Part shown: piece after piece, positions 52,101-63,930 of the stretch
Layout of the letters: each line of letters opens with the position of its first letter
Numbering within the stretch: position 1 is the first letter of the stretch
Origin: Phoronis australis
Taxonomy: Eukaryota; Phoronida; Phoronidae
Assembly: GCA_002633005.1 (NCBI GenBank)
Contig: NMRA01000320.1
Span: forward strand, 66,720 to 130,719
DNA length: 64,000 nt
Direction of reading: 5' to 3'
Made by a program: the position numbers and the translations under genes
Notes under the pieces: generated by a model
The model's database searches: none
Told to the model about the DNA's origin: nothing
Seen by the model: only the letters and a program-made list of their open reading frames with translations

Positions 52101-55100
52101 ATGAAAAGCACTACAAAGAACGGAAAACCAAGAAGAGAGGTGAAGCATGTGAAAAAATGAATAGGTACACATGTTATGTTTCCTGGTACCAAAACTACTC
52201 AAAGTTTACGTGTAAAACAGGTAAAAGTGAGACATTTTGTTCAAGTTAAATTGCATGTGAAAGCATAGCAGCCGAGACAGCCAATGAATCATTGCTGATG
52301 TTTGCAAACAATCAATCAGGCAAGCTAGGAGGTTCCTGTGCCATGTTACCATCAAGCCACCAAAAGACTCCCCGTCTCACCTCTTGTCGGTTGCGCTCCA
52401 CCGCCGCATTCAGCTTAGTCTCGTTGTAGTATGGAGAGCCATGTGCCGAGAATCGTACGTCAAACGTGTTGGTCTCTCCGTCAACATTTCGTACAGTGAA
52501 TACTTTCACATTCTCTTTCTTGGTGCCTAGTTTCTCAGCCAGCAATTCCTGAAACCTTTCCATCTTGCTTTTGCCATTCTCAGGCTTTTCAACGAACTGC
52601 TCGGCAGTGCCACCTGGGTAGGGGTAATGTAACCAGTGGTAAGTGGCCATCATGATAGCATAAAAGTAAGGTGAACTGCTCGGCAGTGCCACCTGCTAAA
52701 GCGAAATGTCAACAGCTTCATCGACCATCTCGAATATTTAATTTGGTACAGTAAATAAACCAAATCACATGTGTTGGACAGGAGTGTAAGACCTGTCAAA
52801 TTTTCTCCACAAAAAGTTTCGGGGCATCTAGTTTTTTTTTAGAAATAAAACTGACGTAAGAACGATAATAGAAATTTAACAGACCCCAAGGTCTTGTGAA
52901 GAGAGTGTGAATCAACAGGAGCTGTAGTGTACTACAACTAACACTTTCATGAACCAACAAAAATCCATCATCTTCAGTTTACAGAAGCATATGGTCAGGC
53001 TGAATAGAAGACTCTTCCCCAACACGAAACAGTGTGTGAACTTGACAACTTTGCCTCTAGTAAGCAAGAAGTAACAGTAGTGCCTACCTGTGACCCTGAT
53101 TGACCCAGCGTTGTAAACAGGTTCCTCGCCGATCAGCTGATTATTGATAACCATGGTGGAGATGGCATCTGGATACTTGTTATCCGACACCTTCACCTGC
53201 ACTCTATGCTCACCAGGGGGCAGGCCCTGCTTCATCATCAGGCATCCGTGATTATTGCCGGAGCCAATGCTACAATATGAAATCTCAGTGAGGACCAGCT
53301 AAACAAAACAGAAATTATACCAGATTGGTTAGTGACTATAATGAAAATAAATCAAACAGTATAACAAGAATTCTGTAGCTGTTAACAATGGAATCTCAAC
53401 TCTACTACCGCTTATGTATTTAGGCCTGTGCGCCTCCATCCAAAATAACGCGCTTTCACATATAGGCAACAGTGCCCGGCCTTCATTCATAGATGATGAA
53501 GGCTATCCTGTGTGTATGAGTAGGACGTTCTACACTAGGTGTTCTTGTGTGATTTTAACCATTTTCAGTACTTTTCATTTCATGGTTAGTGTTAATTTGC
53601 AATCAATAAGTCAATTATCATTGATAATATTTTAAAACTTTTGCTTCTTGGTAACACTTCAAGTACTTTGCACATAAATACATGCAACTAAATCAGAATA
53701 CAGGTTTAACTTCAAGTACATATACAAGGGCCTAAACACCCACTGTAGACTTTTCAAAATCATTCTCGTTTTCATTCATTCTGTCATGTTTCGTTACCAC
53801 CCCTTTCATACGTAGTGGCATAACTGAACACGTTTCACCAACCTTATAATTTTGTACTGTCAAAACGCAATTCAGTCACATTTAAAGCCCGCACCACAGT
53901 ACACGTCACCTACCCAAAGTGCTTCTTGTCAGCCTCGTTAACCAGCGTGAACGTTTTGAAAGGAAGGTCCCAGTCATCAAGATCTGGTGCATACACGATG
54001 CCCAAGCAGATGTCTTTGAACTCGCCTAAAAAGACGTCATTGAAATTGAGCAACCTAAGTGAATAAAACAAACTGATGCTTGGAACATTCCAAGAATGCT
54101 CGTTGGTAAACAACTAATTATTGAAATTTAGGACCAATAGGGGCAAAACAAAGTTAGCTATGTGACTATCACACTTGTAATAAGACATTTAACTAGACCG
54201 CAAATTGGTAATATGCAGAATGTCCCTGAAAACGACAAGTGAAGTTGGTAAAAACAGTTCAATTCTGACAAAAAAGGATAGTTCCTAAAAACGCAGTAAG
54301 ACCAGGCCCACCATGGTTACCGTTGGGAAGTGTCACAAGAGCAAGCCAATATATTGGACATCCTTTGTAAGCGTACAACAGCTACAAGTTCTGGGGTGAA
54401 GCAAAAGAACTGCTGCATGCCAATGTATATTCACGATACAAAGCCTTCGAGACCATTCACAGATTACGCCAACCCATTAACACATCAAACTTCATTCATA
54501 CGGATGGCAGATTGCCAATTCAAACAGACACTATGGGTCGTACAGTAGTTGTTTCACGTTGCAATCCCAATATTCAGCAATAAGCTTCTTCACTTCACAA
54601 ACACGATGGAGAAAATCAATTCAATGCAATTTGACTGCATCTGAAATTTTTTAGTAAATAGATTCTCGACTTGGCCACATTTCCGCAAGTCAAGCTGTAA
54701 TCCACAAATGATCCACGCTCGTTTGTTACTCAATTACTATCAAAGACAATAAAATGAAAAACACTTGTGAAATTAGTTAAGGCGTGCTTTTTTATTAATA
54801 AAAACTCGATAAAGTCGTATCCAGGCATATGTTCGTCTACGCACTTTAATCTGCAACAAGTACTTCTAATCTTTTGTTCCCTGTATAATGATGATCAGCA
54901 TAAAATCACTTTTGTTTCCAACCAATTCTTGTGGGACAAAGATGGCCAACTTTTATCGTGTTTACATATTCCCACGACTTGATTGGCTGGAGTTATTAGC
55001 TTGACTGACATATCAGAACTATCCATTGGACAAGGCTTCAAGCTGTGTGCCCAGGAAATGACAGGGGTATGCTGACAAGAGGCAACAGAAAATTACAACC

Positions 55101-58100
55101 AAAGCTTGTGTTTCGGATACTATGGGGGTTTTTTAACAATCATATAGGTAAACACAAATGTGCCATGAACGAAGAACACAACATAACAAGCAGTCCATCA
55201 GCCCAGTTTACAATCATCCTTAGAAACTATTGCCATAAAGAGAAAATGTTTGCTCAACAGTGCATTTCAACCCACATATAAAAAACATCAGAATTGTTTG
55301 TATTATTAAAATTTGCAATCCAATCTAGGAAACTACAATAAAACTTGCATATGTCGGATCCAATCGGATTGAGAGTTAAGCGAAATCCAACTTAACTGAA
55401 AAGCTGAGGGCAAAACACATTTAACCCAGTTAATCTATACAGTTATTACTGTTTAGTGGTTATACCCAGATCATTTTCAGGTCACACAGTAATCAAAAGT
55501 ACAAAATAGATGTCTGCTTAATGCATTTGTGACTGCTTTTTGTAACAAATTTACCAAACATGACTAACATCCCAGTAGAATATGTTTGTTTTGTATGGAA
55601 TCAGAAATGAAAAGACTTCCACATGAATCATGGGATATGCATGCATAGATATCCTATTATAATATTTTAATTGTGCAACATCTCTGCCTCCACATAATTT
55701 CACGACATGCATCTAAAGCAAGTCAAAAGTTCAACCCATTTGGGGCATCCACGTGTGCTGTTGCGATATGATATTTTGGACTAAATTTCATCTCATGTTT
55801 GGGGCATTTTGGAAGATGTTAGAAATGGGACGGACCTCCAATTTATGTCAAATGTTCTATACGTTTTCTTCGAGATGTGCGAAAATCTGACTTTAGAAAT
55901 GCGACACAGACGCAAGGTTTATTAAAGAATCAATACATGGAAAAACATACTGAACTTTGACAGAGTTGAGGGAAAGTTCGACTTTTGCAAGTTTTAACAT
56001 ATATTTGACAGTTAGTGGAATTTTATTTGTTTTTGATGTTTCATACAAAATAAACAGACAGAAATCATTTGCGTTCAATACCACAGCTACAACATTGTTT
56101 GAACTAATAACACAAACTATTGCTACCAAAAATGAATCAAGAAATAAACTGAAAAGGTGTTTAGCCACGTAATCCCAGTTCTTGGTGAGGAGAAACGTCA
56201 CTCTTTCACCGAGACGTGCAAAGATAACGTAACACAACGACAACCCGACAAAACTGCAGGCAAAAGTAAATTAGCGAAGTCACTTAATGTTTTCTTAGCA
56301 ACTGTTTATGTCCCAACCAGCAAGAGACAAGCCACACTTGAGCAAGATTCTAAGAAGCAAAACACAGAACACACAAAGAAGAGGGTATGTTGTTAATAGC
56401 TACGTACTGATGATTTGATCAACATTAGAATAATCAATTTCTATTTTCAACTGAATGCAAATTTAACAAATAAAAATCTTCGCAGAATCCTTGAAATGTT
56501 ATTGTAAAACAAAGACAAAAAGAGAATTAATCAAAACACTGTTTTAACAAAAACAACTAACAAAATGTCGCAATCACTGAAACAATTGTGGAATGCGCCA
56601 TTTTTAAAACAAGCTCCTGTTAATAATGGAAAAGGTGATTTAAAGGTATATTCTCTTAAAAGACACTAAAACAATAAAAGACAAACCATCAAACCAATGC
56701 CTTGCAACCTGTTTTATGACTCATCCAGTGACATCATCCCCAGACAACCAACTCAAGCGTACACTTTGAGCCAACATATACTTGACAAACTGCCTCAGTC
56801 TGTAATCGCCTGATTTATGACGATTAACACATTGTTGAGATTTAAGAACAAGGAAGAGTCTGGGAATATACCTTTAAACGATTTACGTTTGTGTTAGGAG
56901 TTATAAGTTTGGTAAAGCAGGCATTCAAAGGTATGCAATGGAAAGTAAAAGCAGTAGCCAGTAAAACAAACAGAGGTCAAAGTACACAATGTGCCGCCCA
57001 TATACTTACTTGACTCAGCCCAGCCTGTGCAGGGGAGACGACATACATGATATCAATGACAAGACAATTGAGTTAGTCAAAAGCTCTCACAAGCGAAGAG
57101 ACGCACAAAACAATCACTGAGGTTCACTAATTAGGAATCACTCAGGTTCACTAATTAGGAATGGGGGAGACAGCTAACACTAACTTTTTGACAGTGCCAA
57201 ATTCATAATCAGTGAGTCAGGGTGTGCATTGCATAATACAGACACAGCTACTTCGGATGCAACTTCTGAATTTTGCTTCACTTAACTATTAAAGCTTCAG
57301 TCAAACCATGTCCCAAAAATATAGTTATTCAAAAAATCATTTTTTCGAAACAAACAAAACTTGATGAAAAGGAGTCAAAGATCAACTAATGAATTTAAGG
57401 TGGTGCACCACAAAAACTAAGCCCGAGAGAACATGATCTTCCATTTTTTTGTATACTTCAGCAAATACAAGAGAGTGGCAATTCACGAAATGTTAAACTT
57501 TCCTTTTGATCGATGAAATGAAATTGGTGAAAACAAAAAGTACATTTCAACACCTACTATAAACATTTCTTTTTGCTAAAAGCAGACCTTCCAAATCATG
57601 TTATTTTTTGTAAATTTCACAGTTTTGGATTTGGTACAATCATCACTATCATAATCATTACAGAGCCAAGCATGCCGATGATCCACTAAGTATAAGGTCC
57701 TCATAGCATTCCGAAACAGGATTGTAAAGCACACTGACATCTATTGGTAAATATTTATTAACCTGGGCAGCGTTTCGTACACACTTGCGAAAACACAAGA
57801 TGAAACATAAAGATTTAGCCAGATATCGCCAAGCATTGCAAGCAAAGCACGTGATCACACTAGCTTTACTCGCAAAAACAGCACGCCACCTTTTGGTCAC
57901 ACCAACTGTGTCCTGTACATGATCAACACTAATGGACTACAGCATTAAATCACTGGCTCCTTAATTCAACAGATTACAAGTGATGCATAGTTACGGTAGC
58001 AGTCAGGTGCTGGCCTCTCAACCAGCAAACTATTCGAGTCAGACATGCCAGTAGAAAATAGGGCACGATATGCGGCCAACAGGTGGTGTGATGACAAGGT

Positions 58101-61100
58101 TAATAAATATTTCCAAATTACATTTCATATTGGCAAGACTAAAAAGAGGCACTGTCCTTAGTCAAGCAAATTTGTACATCAGTAAAACTGGTTCTTCTAC
58201 AAGCAAGCATGCAGATTTTGAAATTCACCAGTCAAATACTCATAAGGGTTTGCCAAGTTGGCCGTCTACACTGCTACTCGTAGCAAAATGTAGAATGTTG
58301 GAAGCTATTTCCAAATACTTCATTACGGCAATACCAAGACCAAAAGTCGGTCCAATGCAGCTACTTGAAAAAAAACACAGTAGACACATTTGGTAATTAA
58401 TGAATACGACATATTGTTGTTACAAACTTCGTCATCTGCAGATTCTTCATGACACATATGACAATAATTTCAAGACTGGGAGCCCACCTTTGTAGTTGAA
58501 TACGTTCACTATCTTGGTTCCTGCTGAGTGCGGGTTGTCGTTCTCGTCCCCGATGGTGATGGTTAGTGTATTTGTTCCAGTCACTGCAATTGGTGACCCG
58601 GTGTCACCCATGATGACTGGCAGGAGATAGAATTTCTTTGCCTCACGATCAAACATTTGCTTGGTCTCAATGCGAGCACTCCCCTTGCCGTTGGCACCAC
58701 CATCTAGATGGAAGGAAAATACACTGGGTTTGACTACTTGCTTATTTACATTCCAACAACTTCAGAAAGCTGAAATTTCACGGTATCAAAAAGCTGTGCA
58801 GTTGGACAAGAACCAATATTACTATCCACGACATGATTGAATGTGTCGCTGCAACTTGTTTGTTAGCGTGTGTCACTGCAACTTGTTTGTAAGCACTTGC
58901 AACACGTTTAAATGGCTTACGACCTGTTTGAAAAAATAGCAACCAGTTTGGAAAAAAGGCCTCCTCATCTTAGGCTCAGCAACAACTGGCTGTAGCTCAT
59001 TGAAACTGAAGGAATACCAACAGGGTAAAAAGACAAGTAAATGTGCACCGCAGAGAACACTGGCCAGTGCACGATTTTGCCACTTTTGTTGACATTCATG
59101 CACTTGCAACAGGTTCGGGTTGACAGCTGTTGAGGACATCGCAAGATAGCAGATCTAACTTGAACAGTTTTATCTTGCAACACAACCATAGACATTTAAA
59201 TCAGTTTTACCCCAAGAATGATATTGTGAAACAAGACAAGAAAATGTGACAAATTCAAGTTAGGAGCCACAAGGCTGAAGTCTAGTTGTGACCGACTCAC
59301 TTTGATTGACGGATAGCGAGAATTTACACTGTGCAGCACTGCTACTACTACTAGGACAGGCTGGTAGGGCGAACGTGAACTTGTCTCCGTTGTTCTCTGG
59401 TAGATCTGCATCCGTGGCCTCCACGTCGCCAACAAGAGCAGGTGATGGGACGTTCTCCATCACACGGTACTGCGTCTTTACTGGCTTGGGGTAGTTGTCA
59501 TTGATGTCGGTCACAGTCAGCTCCAAAGTGGCCGTGCCTGTAGTCTTGGGATTACCTAAAAAGAACGACAAGAGCAGTAAGGTAACAGTGGATAGGCAGA
59601 GGAAGGTGGAAACTACCTGAAGTCATTTTTCTGCCACAAAAGTAAAAAAATTCGAGCTCATCAACGAAGATGTTCTTAAGGGTAAACGTTAACATTCAAC
59701 ATGTTCGCGTACACATTTTTAAGTTTTGGCAAGAATGCATTCGCGGTGCAATCAACGCATAAAAATCATTTCTATTGGGAAAAATATGACAAAAATGTCA
59801 ACACTTCTAATAAGTTCTGGTTGGGAGTTAGGGACATGCAAGAGCAATGCATAGCACTGATATGCATCCACTGTACGCATCAGAAATGGCAAAGATAAAA
59901 GTGGTGCTAATTTCTTCCACTAGAGGTGAACTTAAAATTGAGTTGATAGGGAGCAGCACTAGTTATCAGAAAATGCAACCACCAGGGTACCAAGTCACAA
60001 AACTTGTGCCAAGTTGCAGCCAGATTTCTGCAGCAGTGACTGTGCCAGTCATATGTAAAACAGGCGACGAACAAGACATTACTACACTTGTGACCTTCAT
60101 TCATCCCTTTGTGACCTTCATACACCCCTGTGCTGCCACACATGGTCACGTCCAATGCAATACCTACCTTTGTCGATGGCCAATATATGGACAGTGTGTT
60201 TGTCAAGAGTTTCTCTGTCAAGAGTTTTGAAAATCTTAACCTCTGCCTTGACATCGGTTGAAGCTCCCTCAGCGGTCACACGGTCAACTGAAAACAAGCC
60301 GTCATTCTTCGGATTTGGAGCTATGGAGAAGCTGTGGAGAAGAAGTGATGAAGTAAGCTTGGGTGGATAAACAACCTGCCATACAGTTTATTCACGAGTA
60401 CAGAGTATGTGAAGAAGTGATGAAGTAAGCTTGGGTAGATAAACAACCTGCCATACACCTTATTCATTAGTACAGAGTATGTGAAGAAGAATAACGAGCT
60501 GTAACATCACAACCATGTATACAGTTTAATGAAGTGTTAGCAAGGGCATTATAGTTCCTCAAAACATTTGGCCGAAACTTTTAAGTGCGGAACAGAACAT
60601 TAAGAAGTAGCTGCAAAAACTTTAAATGATCATTCCAATCTTTTGTGCCAAAAGTAACCAGAAAAATTACTGTCTCCCGTCAAGACGTGTCATTTGAGAT
60701 ACTATTATGAATTCAGCTTGCCCTCATCCGTCATGATGGGGAATTCTACTTGCGTTTCACTGTCATGACGGGGAATTTTAAGTCATTTTTTAATTGATTT
60801 TTCCTTGTACTGTGTGTCTGGACTCACCTAGTTATCATCCTTTAATATGTGTATCTTAAAAACTATGGTGAAAATTTTAATTGGGACAAAAATAATCATT
60901 AAAGTACTACATTTTCTACTTTTCAGAGGCTGACTAACTCTGGGCAAATGCCCTGTGTCTCACCAAATGTTGTTTAGTGACAGCTGCGCTCAACAAACTG
61001 AGCTAACAACAAAGTAAAAGTCATTTATCTTAACAAATTTGACAAAATGAAATCCAACTTTTCAGCCATAGTGTCATAAACTGAATAATTTCTAATATTA

Positions 61101-63930
61101 ATATAATTTATTTGCTCAAGTTAAAAACTTTGACGATAATAAAATTAACGATAATAAATGTACAGGAATTTAGCAATGGACTACATAATAATCCTTCGTA
61201 CAGCCCATTTCATGGAAAAAAATCAACAGTCAAAACAAAACAAACATGTAACCAACACATGAGCAATACGTACTCAAATTGGTTGTTGGGACTGGTGGCA
61301 TCTCCATCGCTGGCCGTGACTGCCCAGAGCACCGTGCCAACTGCCTCCCCCTCTGACACTTCGACATTCTTTTGCCCAATTGTGAAAACAGGCGTGTTGT
61401 CATTATAGTCAGTCACACTGATTTCCACATATGCTGTATCATCGTTGACGCCATCACTGACCCTCACAGTCACGTTGAAGAACTTCTTGCTTACTGTCTC
61501 GTAATCAATTGTCTGCCAAAAGAATGGCACAATTAAAATGCAGACAACACAGTTGTGCAAAATCTCACCTATTTCGAACAAAAATAATTGCCAAAGGTTT
61601 CTAACACTGCTGAGGATGGTCACAATTTCTCAGAACCATTTTTGGTAGTAGCTATGGTAAAAAAACAAAATTCAAATTTTCAAAATGGCGCGTGGGTGAA
61701 ACTCGACCTATCCGCTATGAAACAGAAGTTATCAGAGTGTATTTAAATTGAACATTGAAAGTTAAAATGACATGAGCAATGCAGAACATTAAAATGCGCT
61801 CACAGTGTACTGCAAATGGTAAGGTGTAGGGGAGCTTAACAGCTTTATGTAAGCTACAAAGAGACAATGATTTAACCACAAGAGGTAGATGCTATAGTCA
61901 GAACTGACAACAACTGTTGGTACCTCACCTTTTACACTAACACCGGCTCAAAATGTTTTTAAAATGTGCATATATAATAGTAATATTAGTACTACGAAGT
62001 TTACTATCACTGCTCTTAAGAAGATCCTGTGTTAATCCTAAAGCAGATATGATGTCCATACCGCGTAAACCTTCAGTACTCCAGTTTTGCCACTGTCAGT
62101 AATAGAGAAGTATGTCCTATCGTCCTCCTTGGGCAAACTGAAAAAGAGGCCACCCTCGTCGGGGTCATTACAGACCACAGTGAAGATGGTGGCACCTTTA
62201 CTGAGGCTCTCTGACATGGTGGTTTTGTACACAGACTTGGTGAACTTGGGAGGGTTGTCGTTGATGTCAGATATGTCAATTGTGGCTGTGGCAGAGGCTG
62301 AAAGAGGCCATGGAGGAGTTAACACAAGAAAACTAAGAGGCAAAACCAGAGAGTCAAATACAACTCATCGCTCACTCTAGCATTTCAAAAAATTGAATCC
62401 ACATGTTTGGCTTAACGCAAAATCTTAATTTTTAGTTTAACATATGAACCACTGACCCGTAAAAATACACCACTCATAGACATGAAGTAAATGAAATTCA
62501 CTATATAATGCTCCATAATAAAATGATCATGCTTGACCTGATAAAGATAATCGGGCAAATCCATACTGCCGTGTTAGGTGAAAAATACCATGCAATTGTC
62601 TTATTAAATGCTGTAACATTTCTGCTGTATTTTCAGCATGACACAAGACAGAGAATACCATGTAATCACGATATTACACACAACAAACTGAGCAGGTGCA
62701 CAGTGCAGAATGAGGGGGAGAAATGACGTGAAAATGCACAAATATGCTTTTTGTTTGGATATAATGTCCGATTAGTCTTGATGAAACAAGGATTTCTAGT
62801 TTCCTTAAATTAGAATACACAATCCAATTCAAGATCACTCAGTTCCATGTGGAGGATTCTTACCGCTACGAGGCGTGCTTCCTTTGTCGGTGGCCACAAC
62901 TATCACTGTCAACTGTGGTGTCGATTCCCGGTCTAGGTTGTCCACGTTTGTTTTTATCTCACCAGTGACTGTGTCGATTTTAAACTTGTCCTTATTCGGT
63001 CCGTCACCAAGGGAATAGATAAGTTCTGCATTCACTCCTTCATCAGCATCAGTGGCCGATACTGACATCACTGTGGTGTCTACAAGAACCATTTAAAACT
63101 CCAATAACTAGGTGAAATGTTACAAACACTCAAACACAAATTGTATTAGGAACCCTTGCAATAACAGAGGAGACCATTCGGTAACATTAAAGATGGCACT
63201 GCAGTCTACTGAACTCACAAGGGCCATTGGCATGAAATATTCCAAAACCATATCCAGAATCATCTGAACATAAAAAACTTAAGGTAAGACTTGAAACCCT
63301 AGATCAGTGGTTCCAATGGTTCTTGCAATGCCTTAGCAGTTTCATGAGACAAGCATAGTCATGTAAAGTGCAATTATACCGAGACACCATAAGAATATCA
63401 AGACAAAAAGATTCCGTTCCGGTGTTGTTTAAAGCTACTTTCATGATGACAACGAGCGCTTTCAACGTAAGTCTTTGTACGGTAACAAAACCTAACCATT
63501 TATTATATAGGCAATTTATGAGATCAATGCAAGATTGTTGCTCTAAATAGAAGAAATCAAATTTACAAGTGTAACAATGCCATACAAGCATTAACTAACC
63601 TACAGGGCTTCCTTCCGGTACTTGACCGTTTAGACTAGCCTGGTTAAACACAGGTGTGTTGTCATTAATGTCAATGGGTGTAATCTTTATGAGAGAGTAA
63701 CCCGCAAGAGTCACGCGTGAGCCCGCCGGATTTACTCCTGGCTCATCAAAAGCAATGACGTTGACTGAGTAACTGCCTCCATTGGCGTCACGGTCCAGGG
63801 TCTTCAGTAGACGCACTTCCCCCGTATCCCTGTCAATGTCTAAGAATCCGTCATCTTTCAGCTGTCCAGCCAACTTATACCAGATTTTGGTTAAGCTAGC
63901 ACGGTCTTTGTCCGCGTCTGTGGCTGACAC
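42860..63930 (-). CDS. Type III classical (CadN-like) cadherin, C-terminal 20 exons
   Basis: Twenty exons join with consistent phases to 4,593 bases (1,530 codons plus stop); the 5' part lies beyond the window. In order: about five extracellular cadherin repeats (residues 1-550; motifs DxNDNxP such as [27 protein letters not shown], and LDRE); a primitive classical cadherin domain (about 550-790, with [16 protein letters not shown]); Cys-rich and EGF modules; laminin-G (about 830-1010); EGF; laminin-G (about 1085-1240); EGF with [11 protein letters not shown]; one membrane span ([15 protein letters not shown] into IILALALW); and a cytoplasmic tail with an acidic juxtamembrane region and a catenin-binding C terminus ([31 protein letters not shown]). 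Family knowledge: such cadherins make calcium-dependent adherens junctions and bind beta-catenin. No frameshift or stop was found. Naming beyond CadN/type III is not justified. Confidence 0.95.
43663..43985. repeat. 28-bp minisatellite in the last cadherin intron
   Basis: About seven 28-bp units of ACACACAAATACAATGCAAT plus GTGTATGC at 43681-43880, flanked by longer units that also contain CTAAATACAGCTC (43663-43680, 43880-43985). Long open frames on both strands are a by-product of the repeat. It lies about 50 bp from the donor of the neighbouring exon. Confidence 0.92.
44036..44254 (-). CDS. Cadherin exon -2: end of membrane span, juxtamembrane region
   Basis: Acceptor AACCTTGCAG; reads [19 protein letters not shown], then acidic [20 protein letters not shown], the p120-catenin-binding juxtamembrane region of classical cadherins; donor TTCT|GTGAGT. 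Confidence 0.94.
45595..45830 (-). CDS. Cadherin exon -3: EGF domain and membrane span
   Basis: Acceptor [51 protein letters not shown] (EGF), then [15 protein letters not shown]; donor TTGA|GTAAGT. No long open frame advertises it because it is bounded by splice sites. Confidence 0.93.
46963..47155 (-). CDS. Cadherin exon -4: end of laminin-G 2, Cys-rich linker
   Basis: Acceptor [25 protein letters not shown] (LamG terminal motif), then [17 protein letters not shown]; donor GCAG|GTTAGT. Confidence 0.92.
47741..47993 (-). CDS. Cadherin exon -5: laminin-G 2
   Basis: Acceptor ACTTTTTAG; reads [32 protein letters not shown]; donor AACA|GTATGT. The DGRWH motif is typical of LamG. Confidence 0.93.
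48295..48482 (-). CDS. Cadherin exon -6: start of laminin-G 2
   Basis: Acceptor [41 protein letters not shown]; donor GAG|GTAAAC. Confidence 0.93.
48951..49149 (-). CDS. Cadherin exon -7: EGF domain
   Basis: Acceptor [29 protein letters not shown], then [19 protein letters not shown]; donor AAAG|GTGAGT. Confidence 0.93.
49668..49895 (-). CDS. Cadherin exon -8: laminin-G 1, second half
   Basis: Acceptor [52 protein letters not shown]; donor TTG|GTAAGG. Confidence 0.93.
50157..50526 (-). CDS. Cadherin exon -9: end of EGF, laminin-G 1 first half
   Basis: Acceptor [22 protein letters not shown] closes an [23 protein letters not shown] opens Lam[17 protein letters not shown]; donor CAG|GTAAGG. 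Confidence 0.94.
51394..51656 (-). CDS. Cadherin exon -10: Cys-rich region and EGF start
   Basis: Acceptor [60 protein letters not shown]; donor TTTGA|GTAAGT. Confidence 0.93.
51838..52012 (-). mobile_element. tRNA-derived SINE, copy 2 (cadherin intron)
   Basis: Shares GGGCCCATT-CACTGATCA, GCTGAGGAGCTGGA, AAGGGT and the degraded B-box side (CAAACCCACAA) with 1228-1412, in the same orientation. Confidence 0.6.
52381..52613 (-). CDS. Cadherin exon -11: primitive classical cadherin domain
   Basis: Acceptor CTACCCAG|GTGGCAC; reads [44 protein letters not shown]; donor GAG|GTGAGA. A second copy of the 23 bases spanning this acceptor lies 79 bp upstream. Confidence 0.92.
52594..52695 (-). repeat. 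Duplicated 23-bp splice-acceptor segment
   Basis: GAACTGCTCGGCAGTGCCAC plus CTG occurs at 52594-52616 (exon start plus acceptor) and again exactly at 52673-52695 in the upstream intron, 79 bp apart. The second copy supplies a further CAG|GTGGCACTG acceptor, which would shift the frame if used. Confidence 0.9.
53088..53269 (-). CDS. Cadherin exon -12: primitive classical cadherin domain
   Basis: Acceptor [45 protein letters not shown]; donor ACAG|GTAGGC. Confidence 0.93.
53914..54025 (-). CDS. Cadherin exon -13: primitive classical cadherin domain core
   Basis: Acceptor [46 protein letters not shown]; donor TTGG|GTAGGT. The APDxDDWD motif is the hallmark of the non-chordate classical cadherin domain. 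Confidence 0.94.
54026..58487 (-). other. Large cadherin intron, no internal gene seen
   Basis: The longest visible intron (4.5 kb). It contains a 24-bp duplication of GGTTCACTAATTAGGAATCA (57121-57162) and the minus-strand copy of the CTTTGCTTG-core repeat at about 57795-57900. Open frames such as 58070-58396 show no domain and I treat them as chance. Confidence 0.55.
58488..58703 (-). CDS. Cadherin exon -14: last cadherin repeat, second half
   Basis: Acceptor [55 protein letters not shown]; donor AAAG|GTGGGC. Confidence 0.93.
59301..59555 (-). CDS. Cadherin exon -15: cadherin repeats
   Basis: Acceptor [55 protein letters not shown]; donor CAAA|GTGAGT. A run of Ser codons ([11 protein letters not shown]) sits mid-exon. 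Confidence 0.93.
60168..60331 (-). CDS. Cadherin exon -16: cadherin repeat
   Basis: Acceptor [57 protein letters not shown]; donor AAAG|GTAGGT. This exon is shorter than any open-frame cutoff suggests and was found from flanking phases (2 in, 1 out). Confidence 0.93.
60339..60488. repeat. 72-bp tandem duplication beside an exon
   Basis: GAAGAAGTGATGAAGTAAGC and the following 52 bases are repeated once with few differences. The first copy begins 8 bp upstream of the acceptor of exon 60168-60331 and supplies part of its pyrimidine tract. Confidence 0.85.
60489..61273 (-). other. Cadherin intron, short repeats only
   Basis: Holds two copies of GTCATGAYGGGGAATT at about 60731-60746 and 60763-60778, similar to sequence near 28038. 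Otherwise AT-rich without coding. Confidence 0.5.
61274..61512 (-). CDS. Cadherin exon -17: cadherin repeats
   Basis: Acceptor [62 protein letters not shown]; donor TTTGA|GTACGT. Confidence 0.93.
62062..62297 (-). CDS. Cadherin exon -18: cadherin repeats
   Basis: Acceptor [61 protein letters not shown]; donor GCG|GTATGG. Confidence 0.93.
62864..63079 (-). CDS. Cadherin exon -19: cadherin repeat
   Basis: Acceptor [49 protein letters not shown]; donor AGCG|GTAAGA. Confidence 0.93.
63600..63930 (-). CDS. Cadherin exon -20: cadherin repeat (most 5' exon seen)
   Basis: Acceptor [69 protein letters not shown]; donor GTAG|GTTAGT. Starting here in phase 0 makes the 20-exon total divisible by three. 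The gene continues past the right edge. Confidence 0.93.

Noticed and set aside
58070-58396. 108-aa plus-strand frame in a cadherin intron
   Set aside because: Antisense, intronic, no family resemblance.
60195-60235. Short tandem duplication within a cadherin exon (CTCTTGACA repeated)
   Set aside because: It encodes the normal [10 protein letters not shown] motif of cadherin repeats; coincidence of codons.
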